Assembly: GCA_030762175.1 (NCBI GenBank)
Contig: CM060843.1
Coordinates: 110,701,869 to 110,765,868, forward strand
Reading direction: 5' to 3'
Length of the DNA stretch: 64,000 nt
Source: Metallyticus violacea
Taxonomy: Eukaryota > Arthropoda > Insecta > Mantodea > Metallyticidae
Below, one piece after another: positions 47,380 to 59,664 of the stretch. The first letter of the stretch is position 1. Every line of letters starts with the position of its first letter. A program made the position numbers and the translations under genes. The notes beneath the pieces were generated by a model that saw only the letters and a program-made list of their open reading frames with translations, did not search any database and was not told where the DNA came from.

Positions 47380-47700
47380 GACTTGGTTTAGGTTACGGGC
47401 GCAGCGGATGACTAAAGTAATGGGGCAGAGGGGGTACGAATTTGCCCTATATGGACGGAGAAAGAATCTTGGGAACATATTCCGACTTACTGCAAAGAAA
47501 TGGAAGAATGGAGAAAAATATCTACTGGCCTCGTTCGTTAACGGGGGAGAGGGCAGTGGCAGTACTTGACTTTGCTGGTAGATAGGAAGGGAGAGGAGGG
47601 AGTAAGTTAATTTGATCGTAAGAGGCAGAGAACCGGGAAGGGGGGTGGGGGAATAAGAGTACAATTTTTTTGTGAGGAAATTTAAGTTATTTATTTTTGT
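47380..47700 (+). pseudogene. Non-LTR retrotransposon tail (C-terminus of ORF2), copy 2
   Basis: From 47440 one frame reads ICPIWTEKESWEHIPTYC and then KEMEEWRK, the same Cys-rich post-reverse-transcriptase segment as at 28.7 kb, with the second Cys changed to Trp (CPIW). A frameshift follows, after which YLLASFVNGGEG can be read in another frame. A T-rich 3' tract comes next. Only the 3' end is present. The two tails are related but clearly different copies. Confidence 0.65.
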
Positions 47701-48059
47701 ACTGATTTATTTTATTTTATGTTCCGTTTATTTTATTTATGCATTAATTTTTTTCTAATATATATTTTTCTTTTTCCATTTATTTATTGCATTATATGTA
47801 TATTGTTTGTCTCTTTAGAGTTAAATATTGGTTTTTGCAATTTCAAGTATTTCCTAGTGTACTGAGAAAGCACATACAGTCCCAGGACTCGTGCGGCATG
47901 GGCGAGTTACATTTATAACAAATGCATTTTGTAAATAAATACATTGCTACTGGTACTACAAAGTAATATTTTATTCACCCTTTATGCTTAACATGCAAAT
48001 TGGCATATCATACAGATATTGTTATATCTGTAATCAAAGAGATTACCTTCAGTGGTGAC

Positions 48060-48605
48060 TTATATTTAGGTTTTACATTTCCATAAGACTGGACAGTTGT
48101 TTATGCAGCTAACGTCGTTTAGTTGAATGTCCAAAGTAGGGAAATTCTGGATATTTAGACTTAATCATTTGAAGGTGTCGATTAATTGTTTGCATCTATC
48201 TGATTTCATTGCGATGTCAGGCTGTAGATCTGCGAGTTCTGATAGTAATCTATATCATTGAAAATCATGGGTTTGTAAATCCTGAAATAACACTTGTTCA
48301 CTTATTTGACCTTGTGCAGGAGCCAAATTTAGCAGATCTACATTAAACGTTTTATCAATTCCAAGAATAAATCATGGCAACTGTGCTGTGTCGTTGATAT
48401 CAGTATTTTCGTCCATGACAAATGAATTCTTTATGAGTAATGTCGGTCTCTCATTCATTTGCGTGTTAAATCAGCAAACATTAGTTTTAATGTTCTTTGC
48501 AACAGTTTGGCGAGACAGGTATAACGTTCAAATGAGGAATCTCTTGTAGGCACAGAATGTGAGCAACCTTATGTTTTTATAAATTCTCACTCCTGATATG
48601 GTTTA
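48060..48605 (-). pseudogene. hAT-superfamily transposase fossil
   Basis: On the minus strand, LSRQTVAKNIK (48519 downwards) is followed by MNERPTLLIKNSFVMDENTD at about 48460-48399, then INDTAQLP, a stop, and FILGIDKTFNVDLLNLAP. This matches the hAT block with the first catalytic Asp (classically DESTD..DTAQL..FIRG) in ZBED/GTF2IRD2-like transposases. The reading then continues with losses (SELADLQPDIAMKSDRCKQL, FPTLDIQLNDVSC). Several stops and frameshifts are present. Neither BED zinc finger nor dimerisation domain is recognisable, and no TIRs are assigned. Confidence 0.75.
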
Positions 48606-49630
48606 AGAGCATTGGCTATCTCCCATACTGCAATATAACAGAAATACCTTCTCCTCTATGCCAGAGTTTCTGTATCGGATTTGCATGCATCCGCCAGCTT
48701 TTTTAAAATTTATTTTATATCTTTCTAGCCCTGTAAACAATTAATATGCTATCCTATTGGAGGCAATTCTACAAATCATAAAGTATACATAATAAATGTA
48801 AATGTAAAGTTTACATAATAATGATAATAATAATGATAATACATATAATCTATGTATAATATCGTTGTACATTCCCTATCTAACAAATTAGGTACTTGAC
48901 GTCACCATGTTCACCAAAGAAAAATTCTTGCTTCCATGTCCTTTGACCACAATTGCTACTCCGCCATATGCAATCATCGTTGTTTATTGAAACAGACTGA
49001 CGTGACCCTTTGCCAGCAGAAGAACCGACGTTCGTAGGTAAACGGCCACAGTGCTCAAGGGTCAACCTTTCTCCAAAAGGGTCTTTCAATTCATTAATAA
49101 TGATAATGAAATCATCTGCGTATTACTCTATGATTGCAGATACATAAATATAAATGTTACAATTAAATTAATGAAACACATGATTTATTATTCACATACC
49201 AATGACTTTCTCTAAACTTTCTGCCGTGAACTTTGCCTTTTGTGCACCATTTTATAAGATAAAATTTATATTTCCACATATACAGAGATAATGAGTGCAT
49301 ATGCAATTCTTGCGACATTTTCCATCTGCATATCACACACGGTGTTCAGAATCACAAATCTAGATTTCATTTTCAACACATTTACAACTATTCTTAGTCT
49401 TAACCTTAACCTTTCCTATTGCCTTTTGAATTTTCTCTTCTTTTTTTAGGAAATTCAGAATGAATGAGCTATTGCGGTTACACCCATGAAAATATTTTTG
49501 AAAATTTTTCTTCAAATCTCTACCAAAATGTGTGTGTGTGGTGTGTGTGTGTACATTGTTGTGTGTGTCTGTTAACACTCTAATGGCATATAACCATCAT
49601 TTAACAAACGATTAATCCAGTTCGTTTACC
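48606..49630. other. Non-coding DNA with microsatellites
   Basis: A 69-codon antisense frame at 48880-49089 lies in a GC-richer patch upstream of the hAT fossil. It might be part of that element but is not recognised. A (TG)n tract lies at about 49529-49567 and a degenerate (ATA/ATG)n near 48818-48845. Confidence 0.5.
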
Positions 49631-49634
49631 AGTA

Positions 49635-49970
49635 AAATTAGACCATTTGAGGTGGGTGTTAACCTAAATCGAAAATTTTAAAATCGCTCTAGCGGTACCA
49701 ATTATTATTTTTAACCAAATTCGGTATATGTAATTAAAATAAAAAATAAAAATGGTTTCTGAAAATCAGCTAATCACACTATTATTATAAATGAACGTTT
49801 ACCTTAAACCAAAAGTTTAAAGAAATGTCTACTTTTTTCAACGAAACTCAGTATATACCATTTAAATACGATAAGAATAATAGTTTCTGAAAAATCAGGG
49901 AAATCGGATCATTTTGATGGAGGTATACCTGAAAATAGAATTTTTTAAATCGCCGAGAACTTTGATTAAG
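49635..49970 (+). repeat. Degenerate tandem repeat, about 120-bp unit
   Basis: Blocks recur in the same order: a TAACCTAAAT/TTACCTTAAAC/TATACCTGAAAA start, then AAAATTTTAAAATCGC-like, then GGTATATGT/AGTATATACC, and TTTCTGAAAATCAG at 49757 with its second version, TTTCTGAAAAATCAGGGAAA, at 49889. Two units and the start of a third can be lined up by eye. Divergence is high. It is non-coding. Confidence 0.5.
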
Positions 49971-52020
49971 CTGGCCTGGGGAGATATGTGGTATAAGGGA
50001 GAGGGTTATTGTTAGCATCTCGGTAAGCGATAAAATCGTTGGTGTCATGTGGAAGCTTATGAGGAAAATAGTCTGCGCTTGCGCATGGACAAATAATCGG
50101 ATTTACCCTTGAAGACAGCGACCCTCCTGCAGCTTCAGTACCGAACGGCGGCGGAAAAACCGAATTCCAGAGAGTGGCGGAACGATACAGTCATGTACAA
50201 ATCTTAAGCGGTATTGTATGTGCTCCATCAATTTTGGTAGTGTAAAGTGTATAGATAAGTGCAGGCGGAGAGAACACAACGGTTTCGGAACACAGAAAAA
50301 CAAGTAATCATACGTTTAAACTTAACTATGTAGTTTAAATGTTAATCACATTCTGTTTTAGTTGTTATACAGCTAAGTGCGATTGCAAAAGTTAAGCTAA
50401 CAATATAACACGTAAATAAAATAATAATGATAGGGGAAAAGAATGTACTTCTAAACCTGAGAGTTATGTTTTTATTAAATACATATATCTATCTTAAATT
50501 AGCTTTACTTGTTTTTTTTTTTTTTTTTTTTTTTTACTACAATCTTTGCTATATCACAAATTCAACCGGCTGAGGAATTCGCTTAATTTACGCAGCTTCT
50601 ACTTGATTGACTTTTTAACTACTTATATGTGTATCCTGATTGATTACTTCGTTTTATTTTGTTATTTATTTATCTCTTTACAGCACCTTACTAAATACAA
50701 AATGAATACTTTTTCCCGGAACCTGTTGGATCCGGTACTAAATCAGCACACTTCTGGTTTTGCTTGTTTTTTCTTTCGGTAGTACACAATTTACTTTATT
50801 TTGAATTAAATGGAATTCAAATTAGCCCCACTAGAAGAAGCTAACCATTCCCTGGATGCGTGTATCACGCTATTCTACTCGTGCACTTTCTCTCATCAAA
50901 ACCTCTCTTCCATGCGCATCGGAAAATCTGAGGTCACACAAGGAACAGTGTTCTTTAGTTTTCCTGCTACCTATTGCAGCACTCAACAAAACCCGCTGAC
51001 CTTCCAGGAATTTTGCATTCCTATAACAAACTATACAAGGAATTTGAACCAAACCAAATGTTATTTAACATTCAATATTTTATTGCTACATTGTTTGTTT
51101 TAGAATGAAAATCCTTAAAATGACTCACAGTAGGCAAAACGGGAATTTTAGCTCAATAACACTACTACCAAAATTTTACATTTTATATAAACATTAAGAT
51201 ATTTAAGTAGTTTTAGTTTATCACTTTAAGAAAATAAGTATTTAGCATAAAATCCGTGGTTAGTTATTGCAGACCATTGGTGCATCGATATTATTAGCCG
51301 CAGGCGTTTGAACTAACTTTTAATGTTGCAATGTTGCCACTAGAACAGAAAATGAAAAAGTATAGAGGAATAACTCCATACTGTCGAGAAACTTAAAGAA
51401 AACATCAGTGCAGATAATATAAGAATTAGATAAACAGAATTAATGCAAGTGAATTACAAATTTAGTAAAAATATTCCAGAAAAATGAAACTGCAGACGCA
51501 CTCCACTTAGAAACACTAACAGAAGTTGGTAATCTTATGAAATAAAGTGAATATTACACGCTGTTATTAATCAAATTTGTGAAAGTCGAAATGCAAGGGG
51601 AGCTTTTGCATCGTGGAGCCGGTAATTGAAGTGACATTGCCCTCGAGCAGCTTACAATCAACTCCGGATATAGGCAAAAAATTACTTTCCGAGTAAAAAC
51701 GTACGAGTAATTCGTAAAATGAACGAAGTCAACCTATATAATGTTTCTGTTAAATTACTTCCAGCTTATTGAGTTTTTGCTTTAAGTTCCTTCACTGAGA
51801 GATGCCATGATTTTTTTATGAAAATATTTTTAGAGTACAATAATTATTTTCGTACTATTTTATATGAAGATCATTCTAACCTATTTTGAGTTTATTCAAT
51901 CTCTAATGGAGGTGGTGCTCAATGAGGGGTTGGCTTCAGAGGTAGAAGTAGCCCATCTGAAACTGTTAGACTCAATTCATTTATTGATTTATTTATTTGG
52001 ATCTCGTAAAATTGAATCCC
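49971..52020. other. AT-rich non-coding DNA
   Basis: It contains a 24-base T-run at 50512-50535. Small frames such as 50810-51103 (97 codons) have no recognised domain. The GC-richer stretch at 50100-50290 is unexplained. Confidence 0.5.
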
Positions 52021-52024
52021 ATAA

Positions 52025-52175
52025 TTCGGTACGAGGTACACGAACATCCTTCATATTCGCCAGACATGAGACTCTATGACTTAAATCTCTTGCCCAAACT
52101 ATAGAAATAACTTAGAGCTACCCTTCAAGCTCGTTCGCTGACATAAAGAAAAACAAATGCAGAAATATGGCAGGT
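52025..52175 (+). pseudogene. Mariner-like transposase scrap
   Basis: From 52033 one frame reads EVHEHPSYSPDMRLYDLNLL then PKL and a stop. This is the Y-S-P-D-M-x-x-x-D-x-x-L-x-P-K-L motif around the third catalytic Asp of mariner-type transposases (the last Asp of LYDLNL). Beyond the stop an LRATLQARSLT segment fits the LRG..F.S... continuation. Only about 50 residues are recognisable. The overlapping 71-codon frame 51864-52079 is in a different frame and is a shadow. Confidence 0.6.
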
Positions 52176-54744
52176 ATTTATATTGTAGTAATGTGACTAT
52201 ATGCTGGTACTAGAACAAATAGTCTGTCAGATGTAGATATGCTTCCATTATTTCTTCCACAATCACTGTGTATTAATTACTTCCATATGTGAAAAAATCA
52301 AGGGAAAAGTAGCTACAACACACCTTTATTGGATCGAAAAGAGTGAAATGGGTTCCATACAACGAAATATACAGCTGTACAGTCGCTATTAATAACACTT
52401 TCCAAATATTAAAACGTTTCTCTCTATTTTAAATATATTTTGGATCTATCTTAAACTAAAATACCATGAATACTTATTTTTCGCCCAAAGTCATATTTTA
52501 TCAAGTCGCCTCTTTCATAAAGTCAGGTTGTGGTTTTTTTTTTTTTTTTTTTTTTTGCAAGTAACTATGCTCATAATGTGCAAGTGACTATAATTATATG
52601 TGAACTAAATTTAGCATGTTGATATTCTACCTCAAAAATTAACAGAAAATATCTGAGTATGATACTTAGGTAAAAAGGGAATTTTGTATAGTATTTTAGA
52701 GGAAATTCTAGAGAATTGTCCCTGGTTCTGGTTTTAGATATAAATACTAAACTAAAACTTGTTCTCAAATTTAGGGAAACAGGATTTAACAATAGAATTA
52801 TAATAGAATAGAATAGAAAACGAAGTGTCCTAATGGAATTCGACTGCATTAGGGGAAAACTACAGAGTTCCCTAAGGAAATCTATGTTATACATCATAGA
52901 TCTTTCAAAGCGGCATTCATAGAACTCCTAAATTGTTTAAATTTTAATCTTACAGAATGATTTTGGCGAAGTAAGATTGTGATATTCTGTAGCAAGTTTT
53001 TTTTTTTTTTGGGGGGGGGGCCAACTGAAGCACAGAAAATCTCCAGTTATTTCTCAAATAAAAACTTGGTTTTCGAAACTTTTCACCTGCAAGAAAATAA
53101 TAAATCCCCTATGTTATCAATATACTGTAAATATCGCTTGCAAATCCTGGAACAAATGTTTTTCACAATTATCTGATAGTAAGGTACAACGTGAATATTT
53201 TCAAATGTCATAGCTTACACTGTTAAAGGCTTTAAGTAAAGTTATTGATACAGAATTATTTTTAAGATTTATGGCCCTGGCGCTCTCCAGGTCTTTCCGC
53301 GTATGGCTATTGTTTATGAAGAACCTTAAAAAATAAAGTACCAAGAAATAAACCTCACGGTATACATGAATTAAAGATAATATAAGGACAGAAATTATAA
53401 GAATCAATGGGTCACTGTTAAAAGCTGTAGATGACTGGTTGACTGGGACGCGTTTTATTTAAAGTTGTAAGATCGCTACTTGACATTGCCATTGTAACAT
53501 TTAAAGTTAGTTAGTAAAAGACATGAGGGTAGATTTTAAGTAGTTAGTAAGAGTAGTAAACGTTTTACCAGATGACAGAAAGAACAATCAACCTTCAGTG
53601 AAGTGTCACTTAACAGAATCGTAAATATGACTCAATAATTGCACTTAATGTAAGCTGTGCTTGCATCCGACTCTTAAATATGCTAATTTGGTCGCGTGTA
53701 TGTGCGTCTCTTCCTTTCAGTTTGACAAAGATACCAAATAATGCTGAAAGTCTGCTTCTAAAACTCTTAGAAGTGGTTGCATATGTCCGAGAGAAGTCAA
53801 ATGTTATATAAAAGCCGTACTGGAAGGTTTTAAGCATGCTCACTTTAGCTGTACTGAAGTTGGTGACGCAGGCAAAACTTAAGTTGATGTTCTCAAATAG
53901 AAACTGCTATAAGCGGTTGAGGGAACTGGAAGTCTCTTGTCCTTGAGGTTACGCCGTGAAGCAAGAGTTTATGGAGAGGACACAGAATTAATAATTAATG
54001 CATCAACTCTGCGAAAAGTCTAGAGCAGGATTTCCATCCAGGAGCAATCTTTGCACAGGGAGTGCAGTCTCTCTATTTTAAAGCTATCGTTCGGAAAATG
54101 GCGAGAACAATGAATTGTAAGGGAGGAATGCATATCTTCATAATGTATTTATATTTTCTTTATTTCAAATGTGTTAATAATACATGCCTGTGCTTAATAT
54201 GCTAGTTTTGATTTTGAACTTGTCATGTAATCCCCAACAGATACACAATCCCATCATTGAAAAATTACACGCACCATCTGTAAAGAGAAGAACGTGTAAA
54301 CAAGTGATGAGATTTAAAAACCCTGCATTCACTTGCATTGATTCATGTTTTAAAGGAATGTTGTTCATTTACATTTTCAAGCACTACAGATTTAGTGTAC
54401 TTATGATATTTTTGTGCTCAAAATATTAACATGTAGTTATACAAAATACTTTTAATACACAGAAAACCTCTGGAGATTTAATTGAGTAACTGCAAAAAGA
54501 AAATTTGTTCATATAAGCATATGGTCAATTTATTTAACTTTTTACTTACACTCATATTTTGTAGTGAGCAGCAGGTATTTATAATGGTATAGGTTGGTGC
54601 TGGGTTGTGGTTTGTGGTCAACGTCATCTACCACAATTGCAATAAAACAGAGTGCGAACCTTTAACAGTATTCATGAATGGACCGACAAAGATGCATATG
54701 GTTTTTATTTTATATTGATATTGATATTGAGAGGAGGCATCATT
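52176..54744. other. AT-rich non-coding DNA
   Basis: It contains a 23-base T-run (52534-52556) and an adjoining T14-G10 tract (52997-53020). No gene or element is recognised. Confidence 0.5.
52997..53020 (+). repeat. T14-G10 adjoining homopolymers
   Basis: Fourteen Ts run directly into ten Gs on the plus strand. Such junctions are unusual and prone to replication or sequencing error, so the exact counts should be treated with caution. Confidence 0.8.
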
Positions 54745-55020
54745 TTTAATGGTGTTTAACGCCGGTTTTTACTACTGAGGCACTACAGGCGGTGACACTG
54801 ATGATACATGAGATAAAATGATATATTGGGAAAGGATTTTTGTAAGGAAGGAAACGTTCAAGACCTGAGTTTACGGTACCTCCCCCGGCATTTACCATTT
54901 ATGAGGACTGAGGAAAACCTGGGAAAAATTTCAGTCATGGAGGATGGTCCTGGTAGGATTTGAACCCCAGACCTCCCGCTCAGAATTCCGCGCCTTAACG
55001 ACCTTGGCCACCTGTGGCGG
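54745..55020 (-). mobile_element. SINE-B, full-length
   Basis: Minus-strand copy with tail GTTAAACACCATT (54748 region), body and head (complement of CGACCTTGGCCACCTGTGGC). The B-box region is GATTTGAACCCC on the plus strand. It diverges modestly from the others. Confidence 0.92.
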
Positions 55021-55771
55021 TACACGAGCGGCATATGTCTTAACTTATCGTTTTGTTGGTAGAACTTGCATTAAACTTAATATATCGTACACGGCTCTTG
55101 CATGATGTGGCACTGTTTCATTTTTCTCTTTTGCTTCATTGATTCTAGGTCAGTGATTCTCTAGTAATGGATAGGTCATGGGGAACTAACTGACCTCAAT
55201 TCTTTAAATATCTATATTTAAGAGTTATGTAAAGATCATTTAGTACTTCATACCTGTTTAAAATGTAGAATTACTAAACTAGAACGTTATCAGCGAACAC
55301 GGCAAATATTTGGATTATGGGAGGGACCCTGAACACCTGTGGTACTTCAGATGTTATTAGAAGACATCAAGCCATGCGCCCTATCACTTCCCTGCGGGAA
55401 GTTGCACTAGAAGGGGGTATGTAATGCGAAACTCAGAAAAGAGCTCGAGCTACTCAACTGTAAAGTTGAGGTGGCTGATTCCAGTTTCGGCCGCCCTACC
55501 AGTGTAGCTGAAAAGTTGGCTAGATGGTTGGCCTCTGGTAAGCAGGATATCTGTTTCCATCCGTTGAGAAATCGGGGAGATCGGTTGCAAACGGTCCGCA
55601 ACTGTCCCCACAGAGGACTTGCAGAGAGGAGGCTTAAATCTTAAGTATCGGCCTAGCATTGTCTAGTTACCCGATAGTGTAAGTAGGAATGCTCTACCAG
55701 TCAATGGCTCCATGCTTCAGTTCTTTGAGCTCATGATGAGCTTTTTCAATACTTGTATTAATAATATAGGG
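55021..55771. other. Non-coding DNA
   Basis: A GC-richer part at about 55310-55680 holds two overlapping antisense frames of 64 and 69 codons with no recognised domain. It may be an old retroelement. Confidence 0.5.
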
Positions 55772-57051
55772 TACGTGGATAGATACATAAGTTTCCGGTC
55801 TCACTGATAAGGATTATCGCCTTCACAACACCCTTATTTCGTAGCATACCTTATCTATTAAGTAAATTATTGCAGCTGTAAATTTCGCTCCGCTGTGTTC
55901 AGTTGTTCAGATATAATTGCATAAAGAAGGCTATATGTAGAAGATTGTGAGACGTTCAAAATGGAGTATCGAGCTGTTATTAACTTCTTCACAAAAGAAG
56001 AAATTACACCAAATTAAATTAAACAGCGATTGGACGGTGTTTATAGGGAATCTTCCCCCTCACATTCTACCGTAAAAGAATGTACCAAACTTTCGAATGG
56101 GTCGAGAAGGCATTGAATACGAAGAGCGTGCTGGTCAGCCCTTGGAGGTGCTCATTCTTGAAAACATCGCTCTTGTGGAAGGAGAAATTATGGAAGACCG
56201 GGGGCTCAAAGTTACAGAAATAGCATCAAGGTTGGACCTTTCTAAAGCAACAGCCCTTCGAATTATTCATGAACATTTAAACATGAACAAGGTTAGTGCA
56301 AGATGTGCTCCTAAACCTCTTTCCTCAGTCCAAAGGCAACAACGATCATCTGTTGCCAGGCATTTTTGGAGCTCTGCCGTGCTAACGAGAGAGACGTTCT
56401 GCGAGCCATTGTTACAGGAGATGAAACTATGATCCTTTGTCCAAAAGAGAATCAATGAAGTGGCGTAAATCTTGCGAGGCACCGCCCCTAAGGGCCAAGA
56501 GCTCTCAGTCAACCAAAAAGATCAAGACCACAATCTTTTGGAGCTGTGAAGGAATACTCTTCATTGACTTCAAGGAGAGAAACACCACAGTAAATGGGGA
56601 GCACTATGCTGGCCTGCTCAGACTACGTGCTTACAACAAAGAGAAAAAGGCGAGGAAAGCTGAGTGGTGGTGTGCGCGCCTTCTTCATGACAAGGCGCCT
56701 GTGCAAACAGCTCTTATTGCAAAGGAAGCAGTGAAGAAATGTGGCTTCATAGAGATCAACCACGAACCCTACAGCTCAGATCTAGCTCCGAGAGTCTATT
56801 TCCTCTTCTCAAAATTCAAGAAGGACCTTCGAGGAAGGAATTTTAAGTGTGACAAAGAAGTAATGGATCCTGTTTATGCCCATTTTGCAAACAAGACGTC
56901 TGACTATTTGGGGGGGGGGTTGAAATGTAGGTTCAAAGATGTGAGAAGTTGTTGTAATAAAGGGTATCTATATTGAAAAGTGAAGAATAGTTTTTGTCTT
57001 TATCATACTTGGAATATGGTTAGGCTGTAAACTTATGGACTTACCCTCGTA
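55772..57051 (+). mobile_element. Mariner-like transposon, copy 3 (defective)
   Basis: TA-flanked, about 1.28 kb, and the longest copy of the 4.2-kb family. The left TIR is CGTGGATAGATACATAAGTTTC; the right is the inverse of AAACTTATGGACTTACCCTC. The 5' leader retains the segment (GGATTATCGCCTTCACAACA) that copy 1 lost, so it approximates the ancestral layout. Confidence 0.93.
55961..56980 (+). pseudogene. Mariner transposase pseudogene, copy 3
   Basis: The ATG is at 55961 (MEYRAVINFFTKEE), followed by a stop in the next stretch. The frame 56097-56432 carries the HTH (ASRLDLSKATALRIIHEHLN) and runs to near VTGDET with the first Asp. A deletion then shifts to the 179-codon frame 56437-56976, the longest in the window. 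It includes FWSCEGILFIDFKERNTTVN, LLHDKAPVQ (second Asp) and PYSSDLAPRVYFLFSKFK. The residue at the DD34D third position is Val (RVYF) where copies 1 and 2 keep Asp. The spacing of 34 residues between second and third positions is preserved. Loss of the third Asp plus frameshifts makes it inactive. Confidence 0.92.
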
Positions 57052-57833
57052 AAAAGGGAAAAACAAAGAGTTTGCCCATATTTTAATACGAAATTGCCCT
57101 TTTGTTAGATATTATATCGATTCTCTATAAGTTTTCCAAATGTTAATTAACATCCTAAATAGCAATTCAAACAGCAATATTATACAGATTATATTTTAGC
57201 ATTTATTCCAACTTATATGAAAATGAAAATCTTTTGATTTAGCTAATGGGGCGAGACTTGAATGTAATATGTGCACTGTGGTGACACTTTTTTGTTCTAG
57301 GTATTAGAACAGTCTCTAAGGAATCACTTTATCTAATATCGCATATCCCAGGTCATCACACGAAAGAATAGAAGAAAGAAAGAACGGCCTTGCAGCTGGG
57401 AACTGCCGACCAAGGCGATCCATCTTGTAGACGGTTCTTTTATTCAAGAAGGTAGTTATCTCATTGGGCCAAGGGTAAATCCAGTGACGCGAAAACACAG
57501 GACATAGCTTGAGGTCGGGACCTTGATGGATCTTTTTGGAACTTACACAGATTATTGCATTTTCCAGTGTACTTTCTTACTGCAGTTTCGCTTTAAGATG
57601 ATAAGATTTTCTAAAATGTAAAGATACATATGGGATTTTTTCTTTTGACCACTTCGTTCCTTAGCAGTTCAAATTGGAAAGAGGTAGTATTTAAAAGCGG
57701 AGGATTATGTTTGACATAACAACCCAGAAATGAAAAGGTTTGACAGATCTAGACTAAATTATTTTATTGTGCTATGCAAAGAAAATAAAATACGTTAATG
57801 AAACTTACACACTATTTTAGGTAACTACATGAA
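57052..57833. other. Non-coding DNA
   Basis: A GC-richer patch at 57330-57500 has a 60-codon antisense frame without a recognised domain. Otherwise AT-rich. Confidence 0.5.
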
Positions 57834-58118
57834 GTCGCTCATGGTGATGTTGTGGCAACCACACTTGCCTCCTAAACCCGAGATCGCTAGCTCAAACCCG
57901 GCCAGCATCGATGGATATTTTCGGGCGAAAAATTGTAAGCATGGCTTCCTTCGGAAGGGAAGTAAAGCCATGGATCCCATGTCGTACATTTACGACACTA
58001 TAAAGAACCTCAAGCCTGAAAAAAGAAGCTTCTGAGCAAAATTTATCGGCCATTTCACGCCCTGAATTCAACGGGACGCTGGTGACCTGAGATGTTAAAG
58101 AGCGTCCGTAAATAAACT
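57834..58118 (+). mobile_element. SINE-A, full-length, promoter decayed
   Basis: The head GTCGCTCATGGTGATGTTGT and a damaged B-box (GCTCAAACCC in place of GGTTCGAACCC) are followed by the intact hairpin block GGCTTCCTTCGGAAGGGAAG, the ACGACACTATAAAGAACC part and the GTTAAAGAGCGTCCGTAAAT tail. It is probably older than the copy at 24.4 kb. Confidence 0.9.
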
Positions 58119-59660
58119 AATCAACAAAATACTTTATAGGATAATCTGGTTAATACGATGAGTCGTCGAGCGCACATACCTTTCCCATCGACTGTTTACC
58201 TCGTTATCAATGTGCAGGATGAAAAGACTAACCCAGTATACATAAATGTGTGTGCGTTTTACTATAGCTACAGGTAATAATATTCATATTTTAATTACCA
58301 AAGACTACTTCTCATTTTACTATTTTATCAAGATTGGCAACAGTGAAGCAGCCTCTACTCTGTAATATAATAACTGACACTTTCAACTTCTCTGTATTCT
58401 GTCGTAGAAATATAAAGGGATCAGTCAATGTGCATTATTAACGCACACTATTAACCACATTTGCTCTCATTCTTGATTATTCAGAACTTACATTTAATGC
58501 CCTAAAACGTACGGCAAATATGTTTTATATATCGCTTTGATATTCTGGTCACATATTTTTATAAAACGTACCTATGTTGAAATGTTTACATCACTTAAGT
58601 TATTTTTTTTTGTGAACAAAAAATAAAACAAAATAAAAACAGATACAAGAAAATAAAATATGACAAAAAAGTTACTTAAACAAATAGAACAAAAACAAAA
58701 CAAAAATTGGTAATGTTGGTACATGATAAGTTAATGTATTTTTGCAGTAAATGATCACAGGATAAAGCGAAAGTGTAAAGATTCATATTGAATATATCCA
58801 TATTTAAATAATGTAATTTATTACATAATGTTTGCATTCTAAGCACAGGAGAATGTTTATATGCATCAGTATTAACCCTTGGAATATTACGAAATCGGTT
58901 TGGTGTTATATTTGGAACATAAAAGCATATTGACTGTCTTGTGTTAGAATCGTCAACCTTATTGTGTAATAGTTTGTAAAGTAAAAGTAACAAGTGACGA
59001 TTCCTTCTGTGAGACAAACTTTGGTACTGAAATAAATGAAATACAGTGTCATAAGAAATGAAATTAATAAAAAAACATTAAAAATGCATACTTTAGAAGT
59101 TTGTTTTAAATTACTTCAATAAGTTTAACACATTTGTCAATGAAAGACTCCATATAATAGAAGTATGTTCAAGTTTAGATCTGATAAATGTAATTATTGT
59201 TAACTATATATTCACTTCCCGCTTATTTAAGCTATCCATAATCAATAGGCAGCTCTTCGATTCTCTTTACCACAGTCATCGGCCGTGGGTTATTTCCCCT
59301 ACAGTTGCCGCAACACACATCGTCAGCAAGCAATAAATGGAGTTTGTAAACCCCCTATCACTTATTATAATTTCAGCTATCCTTATAGGTGTCCTGTTTC
59401 ATTGTGTGTCCTTAAATTCACGCTGAAGTCTCAGATACCTACAGTATCCAAACAAGACAAAAAAACTATAATGCAATACAATGAAGAGACGAGTTTTGGA
59501 AATACGAGTAAGCTTGGATGCTGGCACAGATATCACGTGACGGTGACGCAAATCATATTACTACTCTTTCAATGTGGACGATTCAGAGAGAGAGATAAAA
59601 TGCGTCCTTTGGTTTACAAAGATTAAATTGGAGTTTTATGCAATGCCACAAATTGTAATT
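58119..59660. other. AT-rich non-coding DNA
   Basis: Two 113-codon frames (58676-59017 antisense, 59285-59626) have no recognised domain and an AT-driven composition. The second ends just before the next fossil and could be part of an old element. Confidence 0.5.
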
Positions 59661-59664
59661 TAAG

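Noticed and set aside
56437..56976. Intact 179-codon gene
   Set aside because: It is the C-terminal half of a mariner transposase that starts inside the ancestral protein after a frameshift and has lost the third catalytic Asp.
58676..59017. 113-codon antisense gene
   Set aside because: Low-complexity AT-rich sequence; the composition alone gives such frames and no family is recognised.
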